A DNA stretch of 9,873 nucleotides from Candidatus Magasanikbacteria bacterium CG_4_10_14_0_8_um_filter_42_12 (GCA_002784795.1 PFLZ01000153.1:1-9873); one strand, 5' to 3'. Positions 1 to 5,194 are shown, counted from the first letter of the stretch. Program-made: numbers and translations. Notes: generated by a model not told the origin, from the sequence alone.

Positions 1-279
1 TTTTCGGTCAAGCGCAACTTCCTTCTTTTTCAATTGACCTGTGAATGTACTGTATGAAAGTCCGAGCATGCGAACAGCTGCATTGATACGCACTTGCCAA
101 AGTCGGCGAGAATTTCTTTTTTTGACTCGGCGATCGCGATATGCGTGTGCGCCTGCTTTTGTACTTGCTGTCTTTGCAAGCTTGATACGATTGCGAAGAC
201 CACCACGAAATCCTTTTGTAAGTTTCAGGATATTTTTGCGGTGTTTGACGTGTTGTGTTCCTCGTTTTACGCGTGACAT
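1..279 (-). CDS. rplT: 50S ribosomal protein bL20 (3' end outside window)
   Basis: Large-subunit ribosomal protein L20, an early-assembly protein that binds 23S rRNA and in many bacteria represses its own operon. The minus-strand frame from the ATG at 277-279 stays open to base 1 and gives 93 residues; the family is about 115-120 long, so roughly the last 20-25 residues lie outside. It begins MSRVKRGTQHVKHRKNIL and contains the recognisable L20 stretches GFRGGLRNRIKLAK, AYRDRRVKKRNSRRLWQVRIN and GLSYSTFTGQLKK. It follows rpmI in the usual infC-rpmI-rplT order with a 32-nt gap. No Shine-Dalgarno precedes the ATG; the gap is a heptamer repeat ending in CCCT directly before the start. Identity is certain; only the C-terminus is missing. 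Confidence 0.97.
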   Translation of the reverse strand, partial: MSRVKRGTQHVKHRKNILKLTKGFRGGLRNRIKLAKTASTKAGAHAYRDRRVKKRNSRRLWQVRINAAVRMLGLSYSTFTGQLKKKEVALDRK

Positions 280-283
280 AGGG

Positions 284-300
284 AATAATCAATAATCAAT
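284..300. repeat. AATAATC heptamer repeat in the rpmI-rplT spacer
   Basis: Two and a half tandem copies of a 7-bp unit (AATAATC) fill most of the gap between rpmI and rplT. The same kind of heptamer tract occurs before smpB and on both sides of the four-helix-bundle gene. It sits where the rplT ribosome binding site would be expected. Confidence 0.6.
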
Positions 301-311
301 ATCCACATCTC

Positions 312-506
312 TTATGAGAGAACTCGGACAATTGTTTTTCTGGTTCCAGTGTGTGCCAGAGTGTTATCAGTTCGTTTGTTTCGTTTGGTATTTCCTGACT
401 GACGAGCATTGAAATGATCTTGTCCGTCAGCTCGCTTCAAGACCTTTTTGGTCTTTGTAAGCTTAAAGCGTTTTGAAATTGATTTTTTTGTTTTGATCTT
501 TGCCAT
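312..506 (-). CDS. rpmI: 50S ribosomal protein bL35
   Basis: Small basic large-subunit ribosomal protein L35, 64 residues (family usually 60-66). It starts MAKIKTKKSISKRFKLTKTK, matching the MPKMKTKKAAAKRFK-type N-terminus of the family, and carries the conserved central Lys/Arg/His-rich region. An in-frame ATG 12 codons upstream (position 542) would give a longer form, but the extra residues do not resemble the family and would begin inside the promoter spacer region, so the ATG at 504-506 was chosen. The nearest SD-like AGGA (minus strand, 524-521) lies 14 nt from the start, which is long. It lies between infC and rplT with its own promoter 46 nt upstream. Confidence 0.96.
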   Translation of the reverse strand: MAKIKTKKSISKRFKLTKTKKVLKRADGQDHFNARQSGNTKRNKRTDNTLAHTGTRKTIVRVLS

Positions 507-551
507 ATATAGAAAATTAGTCCTAGATGATCGCATTTTCACGTGGGCGTG

Positions 552-581
552 AGTATAGCATCAGCAAGCTTGTTTTGTCAA
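552..581 (-). promoter_or_regulatory. Sigma70-like promoter for rpmI-rplT
   Basis: On the minus strand a consensus -35 TTGACA (581-576) is separated by 18 bp from -10 TATACT (557-552), which also carries the extended TGn motif. Transcription would start near 545, giving a leader of about 40 nt before rpmI. It lies in the 91-bp infC-rpmI gap, so rpmI-rplT can be expressed independently of infC. The assignment rests on consensus matching only, but the match is strong. Confidence 0.75.
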
Positions 582-597
582 GATAGGACTGTGGGTA

Positions 598-1146
598 TTA
601 TTTTTTGGTAAAAATAGCGGTTATTTTGCCACCTTGCTGGGTGACCTCTTGTTCATATCTGATAGGGAATTCTGCTTCTACGAGCGCACAAAATCGTTTT
701 GTGACCTCAAATCCAAGTTCGGATTTTCCTCGTTCTCGACCACGGAGGATGACCTCTGTACGTACTTTGTCTCCACGATTCAAAAATTTCAACGCTTGCT
801 GGAGGCGCACGTCCATATCATGATCGCTGATACGCATTGACAGTCGGATACCTTTGAGTTCTGCAATATGACTATTTTGCTTTTGTTTTCTTGCTTCCTT
901 TTCTTTTTGATATTTGAATTGGCTAAAGTCCATGATACGAGCAACCGGAGGATTTGCCTTTGGATTGATCTCTACCAGATCACGTTCTTGCGTTCGAGCA
1001 AGAGCAATAGCATCTTTTGTTTTCATGACGCCTACATTGTTTCCTTCATTATCAAGCACGCGCACCTCTTCGGCACGAATACGTTCATTCGAAAAATATC
1101 TTGGAATGAGTGGTTTGTCTGGTCGTTTTTTGCGTGAGATGCGCAT
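598..1146 (-). CDS. infC: Translation initiation factor IF-3
   Basis: IF3 binds the 30S subunit, blocks premature 50S joining and checks start-codon/initiator-tRNA pairing. The 182-residue product has the full two-domain layout: an N-terminal domain with NERIRAEEVRVLDNEGNNVGV and ALARTQERDLVEINPKANPPVARIMDFSQFKYQKEKE (residues about 20-85), a basic linker, and a C-terminal domain with LKGIRLSMRISDHDMDVRLQQALKFLNRGDKVRTEVILRGRE (about 95-138). Length is typical (170-200). The start is ATG, unlike the autoregulated AUU of E. coli. No SD is visible; CCCT directly precedes the ATG. It sits 5 bp downstream of the GIY-YIG gene and upstream of rpmI. Confidence 0.97.
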   Translation of the reverse strand: MRISRKKRPDKPLIPRYFSNERIRAEEVRVLDNEGNNVGVMKTKDAIALARTQERDLVEINPKANPPVARIMDFSQFKYQKEKEARKQKQNSHIAELKGIRLSMRISDHDMDVRLQQALKFLNRGDKVRTEVILRGRERGKSELGFEVTKRFCALVEAEFPIRYEQEVTQQGGKITAIFTKK

Positions 1147-1151
1147 AGGGT

Positions 1152-1415
1152 TTATTGTGTGCTGAAATGATGAAAAAGTTGTTTTTGTAAAAATTTCCAG
1201 CCAGAGCCACTTTTGAGAAATCTTTCTCTTCCAAGCGCATCTGCTTTATTTGGATAGATTTCTAGATAAATGATTTTCCAGGGCCTAAATTTTTTTGTAG
1301 AAGTTACGAGACCTTGATTGTGTTGGATAATTCGTTTTTTAATATTTTCAGTAAAACCAATATAATGTCTCTGTGTATCTTGTCTAGATTCTAAAAAATA
1401 AACAGTAAAGCTCAT
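1152..1415 (-). CDS. GIY-YIG domain protein (small, stand-alone)
   Basis: An 87-residue single-domain GIY-YIG protein. The stretch MSFTVYFLES carries the 'GIY' strand, RHYIGFTENIKKRIIQHNQG carries YIG plus the conserved Arg of the first helix and the H-N-x-G turn, and the C-terminal half has TKKFRPWKIIYLE and a Glu-containing helix (ALGRERFLK) followed by GSGWKFL. This is the pattern of the UPF0213/YhbQ-like GIY-YIG family, small proteins found across bacteria and abundant in CPR; some members cut DNA, most are untested. An in-frame ATG at 1508 would add 31 residues translated from the palindromic repeat, so ATG 1413-1415 was preferred. Only 5 bp separate it from infC, so the two are probably co-transcribed. 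Confidence 0.88.
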   Translation of the reverse strand: MSFTVYFLESRQDTQRHYIGFTENIKKRIIQHNQGLVTSTKKFRPWKIIYLEIYPNKADALGRERFLKSGSGWKFLQKQLFHHFSTQ

Positions 1416-1430
1416 ATTTCCAAATATATG

Positions 1431-1534
1431 GCTCGCCACGAGATGGCGCTGTTGGTATATAATCCAACGTCGCCACGTAAAATGAACCTGCGGTTCATCA
1501 CGTGGCACTCAAAATGGCTTGCGCCATTTTTCTG
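1431..1534 (+). repeat. MITE-like palindromic repeat, copy 1
   Basis: About 104 bp, directly followed by copy 2 with a 104-bp period. Ends are inverted repeats (CCACGAGATGGCGC near the left end, GCGCCATTTTTCTGG at the right). Inside are hairpins: GTTGG/CCAAC (1451-1467), a two-part stem GCCACGT+ATGAACC / GGTTCAT+ACGTGGC (1472-1506), and AAAATGGC-TTGC-GCCATTTT (1511-1530). On the minus strand the last hairpin has a GCAA loop and runs into T residues, so it could act as a terminator. There is no coding capacity; the GIY-YIG start lies 15 bp away. Confidence 0.75.
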
Positions 1535-1637
1535 GCTCGCCACGAGGCAGCGCCAGTGCTAATGCAATGTCCCTTGTCACGTAAAACTCCCTATGGTCGT
1601 CACGTGACACTCAAAGCAGCTGCGCTGCTTTTCGTGG
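1535..1637 (+). repeat. MITE-like palindromic repeat, copy 2 (abuts tmRNA 3' end)
   Basis: Second tandem copy in the same orientation as copy 1. It keeps the CTCGCCACGAG left end, the GTCACGT/ACGTGAC stem (1576-1608) and the terminal hairpin AAAGCAGC-TGC-GCTGCTTT (within 1613-1632), and ends in CGTGG. The central apical stem and the GTTGG/CCAAC stem are eroded. Its last three bases overlap the 3' end of the tmRNA gene, so the hairpin starts essentially at the mature RNA end. Confidence 0.75.
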
Positions 1638-2039
1638 AGATGCCGGGAATCGAACCCGGGTCTACATGGGATACCAGCATAATCTTCATGCTAAGTTCCT
1701 TTGGTATCGCCACACGTGCCTAGGAAAGGAACAAAAAGGCATGTGTGAAAACCTGAGGCAAAGGTTCAGATATACCACCCAGGTGTCAGTATATCCTACA
1801 CTCGATGGGGGTTGGCACCGCCTTCGCGATATCGAGTATCGTGCGATGCGATGGTCATCAAGCCTTTAGGCGACGACAGCTGCGAATGCAGGCGCGCTGA
1901 ATGCCGAAGCAAGAGCGGTCTTCACTCGGGTAACAAGGTTTGCACTTGTAATGTGTATATCGGTGGGTACGAGCAGATATACATACTCGGCATGCATATG
2001 AATGATATCAAGGTCCACATATCGAACCCTGTCATCCCC
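1635..2039 (-). ncRNA. ssrA: tmRNA (transfer-messenger RNA)
   Basis: One-piece tmRNA, about 405 nt before CCA addition. It rescues stalled ribosomes with SmpB by acting first as an alanyl-tRNA and then as a short mRNA encoding a degradation tag. The 5' end GGGGATG (2039-2033) pairs with CATCTCC (1642-1636), with the G3-U70 wobble that marks alanine acceptors, followed by discriminator A (1635). The 5' part continues ACAGGGTTCGAT, the conserved tmRNA D-loop-like segment, and the 3' part has a perfect T-arm, CCGGG-TTCGATT-CCCGG. A P2-like helix can form between ATGTGGACC and GGTATCCCAT. The gene encodes CGA, not CCA, after the discriminator, so CCA must be added. Pseudoknots were not modelled. 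It lies downstream of smpB on the same strand and is bracketed by inverted repeat copies. Confidence 0.93.
1866..1943 (-). other. tmRNA proteolysis-tag reading frame
   Basis: Inside the tmRNA, a frame ending GCC TAA (stop at 1868-1866) encodes a peptide ending APAFAAVVA, a hydrophobic Ala/Val-rich end suited to ClpXP-type proteases. The likeliest resume codon is GCA at 1943-1941, followed by AAC (giving Ala-Asn, as in many tags) and preceded by ACAAGT, comparable to the UAGUC upstream of the E. coli resume codon. This gives 25 residues beginning ANLVTRVKTA. A GCT 9 codons further in would give a 16-residue tag. Which resume codon is used is not settled by the sequence alone. Confidence 0.6.
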
Positions 2040-2144
2040 ACGAAAAGCAGCGCAGCTGCTTTTCGTGTCACGTGATGAACCCAAAGGTTCATTTTACGTG
2101 ACACCGTTGCATTATTCACCAACAGCGCTGCCTCGTGGCAGGCC
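2038..2144 (-). repeat. MITE-like palindromic repeat, copy 3 (inverted, abuts tmRNA 5' end)
   Basis: Third copy, in opposite orientation to copies 1 and 2. Read on plus it begins CCACGAAAAGCAGCGC and ends CAGCGCTGCCTCGTGG. It has the AAAAGCAGC-GCA-GCTGCTTTT hairpin (inside 2041-2065), the two-part stem GTCACGT+ATGAACC / GGTTCAT+ACGTGAC (2067-2102), and GTTG/CAAC around 2106-2123. The first bases overlap the tmRNA 5' end. It fills most of the gap between ssrA and smpB, so any ssrA promoter must lie in or beyond it; no convincing -35/-10 pair was found there. Confidence 0.75.
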
Positions 2145-2214
2145 AGGAATGAATGCGTAGCGTTTCGTCGAAATGACAATATGCATTTGTATTTTTTGTA
2201 CAGAATGTACTGTG
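2145..2214. other. Spacer between repeat copy 3 and smpB
   Basis: No gene. It contains a short palindrome TTTCGTCGAAA (about 2163-2173) and GTACAGAATGTAC (about 2198-2210). The second hairpin is followed on the smpB strand by A residues rather than T residues, so it is not a normal terminator, and read-through from smpB into ssrA is possible. Confidence 0.4.
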
Positions 2215-2664
2215 CTACATTCTTCCTTTGAGATCTCTCATGATATCTCTATCAATATCCCGTTCTTTTTTGGCTCTTTTTTTGTCGTGGAGTTTTTTCC
2301 CACGAGCAAGACCAATTTGGAGCTTGATATGACGGCCCTTACTATACACGGAAAGAGGGACGATTGTCAAGCCTTTTTCATGTGATTTTCCTTGTAACGT
2401 AGCGATTTCTTTCTTGTTGAGTAAGACTTTTCTTGGTCTCTCTGGATCATAATCCAGAACTGTTCCAGCGTATTTGTAACGGGGGATATGAGCGTTGACG
2501 AGCCAGGCTTCATTGCCGCGAAGACTGATATAGCTACTTTTGAGTCGCACTGTTTCTGTCCGTACTGCTTTTGTTTCTGGCCCTGTCAAAACCAAACCAG
2601 CCTCGAGGGTATCGAGAACGTCATAATCATGATAGGCAAATTTATTTTTTGCGTAGGTAGGCAT
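2215..2664 (-). CDS. smpB: SsrA-binding protein SmpB
   Basis: RNA-binding partner of tmRNA: it holds the tRNA-like domain and mimics the missing anticodon arm in the ribosomal A/decoding site. The 149-residue product (usual 145-165) shows the family signature throughout: NKFAYHDYDVLDTLEAGLVL then TGPETKAVR (family form GTEVKSLR), SYISLRGNEAWLVNAHIPRYKY, DPERPRKVLLNKKEI, KGLTIVPLSVYSKGRHIKLQ, IGLARGKKLHDKKRAKKERD and a basic C-terminal helix. The start was set at the ATG 2662-2664 (MPTYAKNK); an in-frame ATG at 2700 would translate the heptamer repeat. It is directly upstream of ssrA on the same strand. Confidence 0.97.
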   Translation of the reverse strand: MPTYAKNKFAYHDYDVLDTLEAGLVLTGPETKAVRTETVRLKSSYISLRGNEAWLVNAHIPRYKYAGTVLDYDPERPRKVLLNKKEIATLQGKSHEKGLTIVPLSVYSKGRHIKLQIGLARGKKLHDKKRAKKERDIDRDIMRDLKGRM

Positions 2665-2676
2665 ATGTTCAACTAA

Positions 2677-2700
2677 CAATAAACAATGAACAATAAACAA
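2677..2700. repeat. CAATAAA heptamer repeat upstream of smpB
   Basis: Three tandem heptamers CAATAAA, CAATGAA, CAATAAA plus a partial fourth, lying 13 bp before the smpB start codon (TTTATTG units on the coding strand). It occupies the 5' leader of smpB. Similar units flank the four-helix-bundle gene and precede rplT. Confidence 0.65.
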
Positions 2701-2738
2701 ACTTTTTCCTACTGCTCATTGATATATGATCTTTTTGT

Positions 2739-2767
2739 ATAATAGCACGAGCTTGTTTTTGAGTAAA
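2739..2767 (-). promoter_or_regulatory. Candidate promoter for smpB (and perhaps ssrA)
   Basis: On the minus strand a -10 TATTAT (2744-2739) with an extended TGC just upstream is spaced 17 bp from a partial -35 TTTACT (2767-2762). Transcription would start about 65-70 nt before the smpB ATG, across the heptamer repeat. The -35 matches 4 of 6 consensus bases, so this is moderate evidence. Confidence 0.5.
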
Positions 2768-2830
2768 ACAGTGAAACAGAGCATTATTAGCTTTATTAGG
2801 CTTTTTTCTGTACGTTTCTGGCGCGCTAGT

Positions 2831-2895
2831 GTATACTACTACACCAACTGAGTCAAAAGACGTAGACTTTAGCTCCCGTTGGTGTAGTAGTATAC
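2831..2895. promoter_or_regulatory. Perfect 18-bp inverted repeat upstream of the AI-2E-family gene
   Basis: GTATACTACTACACCAAC at 2831-2848 is exactly complementary to 2878-2895, with a 29-nt loop between that itself has a small AGTC/GACT repeat. The right arm ends 22 bp before the downstream ATG and contains TATACT, a possible -10 hexamer on plus (2891-2896), though no good -35 is present. It could be an operator, an mRNA hairpin in the leader, or the remnant of a small mobile palindrome. The 2665-2917 intergenic stretch holds nothing else beyond the smpB promoter and heptamers. Confidence 0.7.
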
Positions 2896-2917
2896 TATTT
2901 TCTATAACATATCAAGT

Positions 2918-3958
2918 ATGATAGAGGATAGAACTATCAACATTCGTATTCGAGATATACTCAAGGTCCTAGGCATAGTAGCCGTACTCTATGCGCTGTA
3001 TTTGTTGTGGGATATTGTTCTTCTTCTTTTTGTTGCACTTATTTTTGCAGCGCTTATCGATCCTTTTGCTGCATCACTGGCACGACGCAAGATTCCACGA
3101 GGCGTGGCCGTCGTATTTGTATATATTATATTTTTTGGTATCGTGGGCACAGCGGTCGGCGTATTGGCGCCGGTGGTAGCGCATGATGTCCCACAACTTG
3201 TTGCTGCCAGCAATGATGCCTTTTCAACGTTGACAACACAAGAGTGGGCATCACAAGTATTTGGTGGAATGAATACGCTCAATCAAACAGAGCAAACACT
3301 TTTTTCTAGTGGAAATGCAAATGGTGCGTTGGCAGGATTATTTTCTACCGTAAGCGGATTTTTTGGAGGTGTTGTTTCTTTGTTCATCGTGCTTGTTATG
3401 ACATTTTATTTGGTGTCCCAGGATGATCCTTTGGGAAAAATTCTTCGTTCTCTGGTCCCTGAACAACATATTCCGTATGTCTCAAGTCTGTTTCGCAAAA
3501 TACAAGACAAACTTGGTGCATGGATGCGTGGGCAGTTGATATTGAGTATTACGATTGGTCTCATGGTGACGATTGGACTGTCTATTGTCGGTGTGAAGTA
3601 TGCTGCTGTGCTCGGATTGCTCGCGGCACTCCTTGAATTTATTCCAATTCTTGGCCCGATCTTTGCTTCTATTCCTGCATTGTTTTTTGCATTTTCAAAT
3701 GGGGGAATGGTCGTGTTTGTGATCGTGCTTATCATGTATATCGTGATTCAACAATTCGAAAATCATATTCTCGTCCCAAAAATAATGCAGCGTGCAGTGG
3801 GACTCAATCCGATCGTGAGTATTGTTGCTATCCTTGTTGGGGCACGATTTGGCGGAGTCGTTGGAGTGATTCTTGCTATTCCTGTCGCGACCGCGACAAG
3901 TGTTATTTTGAAAGATCTTTTTGATAAACAAAAAGATCGTATTTCATCTGATGTATGA
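2918..3958 (+). CDS. AI-2E transporter (PerM/TqsA) family membrane protein
   Basis: A 346-residue polytopic membrane protein of the AI-2E exporter family (Pfam PF01594). The layout is typical: paired N-terminal helices (about 13-32 and 33-52), a third around 62-88, a soluble loop 90-140, TM 141-167, a cytoplasmic amphipathic segment about 170-200, then TMs near 203-225, 227-260, 263-280 and 295-333. Family marks include VSQDDPLGK, the Pro-rich FIPILGPIFASIPA (241-254), FENHILVPKIM (280-290) and the C-terminal GLNPIVSIVAILVGARFGGVVGVILAIPV. Substrates in this broad family vary; some members are Na+/H+ antiporters, so autoinducer export should not be assumed. No SD is present; the start follows a large inverted repeat. 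It overlaps the next gene by ATGA. Confidence 0.9.
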   Translation: MIEDRTINIRIRDILKVLGIVAVLYALYLLWDIVLLLFVALIFAALIDPFAASLARRKIPRGVAVVFVYIIFFGIVGTAVGVLAPVVAHDVPQLVAASNDAFSTLTTQEWASQVFGGMNTLNQTEQTLFSSGNANGALAGLFSTVSGFFGGVVSLFIVLVMTFYLVSQDDPLGKILRSLVPEQHIPYVSSLFRKIQDKLGAWMRGQLILSITIGLMVTIGLSIVGVKYAAVLGLLAALLEFIPILGPIFASIPALFFAFSNGGMVVFVIVLIMYIVIQQFENHILVPKIMQRAVGLNPIVSIVAILVGARFGGVVGVILAIPVATATSVILKDLFDKQKDRISSDV

Positions 3959-4740
3959 TTCGATTTATTGTATTTCATCTCAGAGCTGTATTGACCACGA
4001 TCATCGCTGGAGTGCTGTTTGAGTCGATTGTAAGAATGCCTGTACCTGGGTATATGCGTTGGTTTGTGTTGATGACGTTTGTTGTCTTTATGAGTGCTAT
4101 GGTGCTGTTGGTTCGGAGATATGTGCGTATCCGATTGGCACTTTGGGATATGGCACTCCTGGCGTTGGCATATATGTCTACGTTCCTCCTGATGATATTG
4201 ACAGAATGGCGGACAGTCATTGTGTTACTCGAAGTACTTGGTGCGTTGACGGTGGGGATGCTTGTCAATATTTTGCTTTCAAATACGGACACAACTCCTG
4301 TGTATATAAAAAAAGCATATCGACGCATGAGAGGAATGGCCTGGGTGTTTGTTGCTGCTGCCATGTTTATTACGGCGTATGCAGTGTCATTCTTTTTTGA
4401 ACAAATTCCTCTTGCCGTGTTATTTCTTTTTGTGGGTGCGACGACGTCTCTCTGTTCATACGCAATATGGCGCATGTACTTTCAGGTACCACTCCAACGA
4501 TTTACCATCTGGCTCCTTATTATTGCGGTCATGAGTATGGAAGTATTCTGGGTTATTCATCTGTTGCCATTTGGGTATATGGTGCTGGGATTTTTTGCGG
4601 CATGGCTTTGGTATCTTTTGCTCTTGTTGATTCGATTTCATATTAGTGCAGAAGGCATTCGATGGAAAGAACAGCGACGTTTTCTTTTGTCCAATGCCGT
4701 AGTGTTCATTGCACTCTTATTTGTGATACGATGGATCTAG
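3955..4740 (+). CDS. Polytopic membrane protein of unknown function
   Basis: A 261-residue protein that is almost entirely hydrophobic, with about nine predicted membrane segments (roughly residues 8-26, 35-53, 61-82, 86-109, 128-149, 151-173, 181-201, 204-228, 244-260). Short basic loops separate them, notably RRYVRIR, KKAYRRMRG and RWKEQRR, which suggest cytoplasmic faces. I see no catalytic motif or known family signature. The ATG overlaps the stop of the AI-2E-family gene (ATGA, 3955-3958), indicating translational coupling and probably a shared membrane function. The start is set by this overlap. Base composition resembles the upstream gene. Confidence 0.8.
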   Translation: MIRFIVFHLRAVLTTIIAGVLFESIVRMPVPGYMRWFVLMTFVVFMSAMVLLVRRYVRIRLALWDMALLALAYMSTFLLMILTEWRTVIVLLEVLGALTVGMLVNILLSNTDTTPVYIKKAYRRMRGMAWVFVAAAMFITAYAVSFFFEQIPLAVLFLFVGATTSLCSYAIWRMYFQVPLQRFTIWLLIIAVMSMEVFWVIHLLPFGYMVLGFFAAWLWYLLLLLIRFHISAEGIRWKEQRRFLLSNAVVFIALLFVIRWI

Positions 4741-4742
4741 TC

Positions 4743-4771
4743 AATAAACAAGTAGCAATAAACAATAATCA
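4743..4771 (+). repeat. Left 29-bp inverted repeat flanking the four-helix-bundle gene
   Basis: Made of CAATAAA/CAATAAT-type units. It matches the reverse complement of 5161-5189 at 27 of 29 positions, including a perfect 16-bp core CAATAAACAATAATCA (4756-4771). It begins 3 bp after the stop of the preceding gene and ends 29 bp before the next ATG. Confidence 0.7.
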
Positions 4772-4800
4772 TGAAACAATAAGCAATTAACATTTTTCGT

Positions 4801-5157
4801 ATGAATTCTGGAGGGAAGGAGAACCCGTTATATAAAAAAGCTGATCTCTTGGCAAAGAAAATTTACAACGTTACAAAAGATTTTCCATCGCATGAATTGT
4901 ATGGCATGACGTCACAACTGAGACGTGCTGGACTCTCTGTTATTTTGAATATTGTTGAAGGATTTGCAAGAATGGGACAAAAAGAGTATCGGCATTTTCT
5001 TTCTATATCATTGGGTTCACTCAAAGAAACAAAATATTTATTAGCATTTTCTCTTGAACAAAAGTATATGTCTGACATACAATATAAAGACCTGTATGAA
5101 CTTTCAGAAGAAGTCGCAAAAATACTTTGGACTACTATGAAACGTATGTCAGAGTAA
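4801..5157 (+). CDS. Four-helix bundle protein (23S rRNA intervening-sequence protein family)
   Basis: A 118-residue all-helical protein of the family first found in 23S rRNA intervening sequences (S23/IVP; TIGR02436 type). Signature features are the early NPLYKKADLLAKKIYNVTKDFPSHELYGMTSQLRRA segment, the GLSVILNIVEGFARMGQKEYRHFLSISLGSLKETKYLL core with the N-[IV]-EG and S-x-x-E/K motifs, and a last helix LYELSEEVAKILWTTMKRM. Length is typical (110-130). Family members assemble as pentamers in solved structures; their role is unknown. It has no SD and stands alone between two inverted heptamer-rich repeats, separate from the flanking membrane-protein genes. That arrangement suggests a transferable cassette. 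Confidence 0.92.
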   Translation: MNSGGKENPLYKKADLLAKKIYNVTKDFPSHELYGMTSQLRRAGLSVILNIVEGFARMGQKEYRHFLSISLGSLKETKYLLAFSLEQKYMSDIQYKDLYELSEEVAKILWTTMKRMSE

Positions 5158-5160
5158 AAA

Positions 5161-5189
5161 TGATTATTGTTTATTGTTACTTGATTATT
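5161..5189 (-). repeat. Right 29-bp inverted repeat flanking the four-helix-bundle gene
   Basis: Begins 3 bp after the stop of the four-helix-bundle gene and ends 5 bp before the ATG of the HtrA-like gene. It is the near-exact inverted partner of 4743-4771. No obvious target-site duplication is visible outside the two repeats (TAGTC on the left, ATATT on the right). Confidence 0.7.
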
Positions 5190-5194
5190 ATATT

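Noticed and set aside
1431..1637. Two tandem ~104-bp repeats as a possible CRISPR or tandem array
   Set aside because: Only two direct copies, with no constant short repeat and variable spacer pattern; the internal hairpins and the inverted third copy fit a MITE-like element instead.
1502..2179. Several open frames of 67-87 codons on both strands across 1502-2179
   Set aside because: They overlap the tmRNA and the palindromic repeats and have no protein-like pattern. Only the 25-codon tag frame at the end of one of them is meaningful.
2197..2210. GTACA/TGTAC hairpin after smpB as a terminator
   Set aside because: On the smpB strand the hairpin is followed by A residues, not T residues, and the stem is only 5 bp.
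2146..2214. ssrA promoter between smpB and tmRNA, for example TTGTCA near 2172
   Set aside because: No -10 hexamer of acceptable quality lies 16-18 bp downstream; transcription from the smpB promoter is just as likely.
2783..2809. Terminator-like AGC...GCT followed by TTTTTT upstream of the AI-2E-family gene
   Set aside because: The stem is only 3-4 bp and no plus-strand gene lies upstream to be terminated.
3975..4475. Minus-strand frame of 166 codons opposite the polytopic membrane protein
   Set aside because: Long antisense frames are common opposite hydrophobic genes; the plus-strand frame is coupled by ATGA to the AI-2E-family gene and shows clear membrane helices.
5174..5194. TTG start giving a 357-residue HtrA-like protein
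   Set aside because: The extra residues come from the flanking inverted repeat, and the ATG at 5195 leaves a normal short N-terminus before the membrane anchor.
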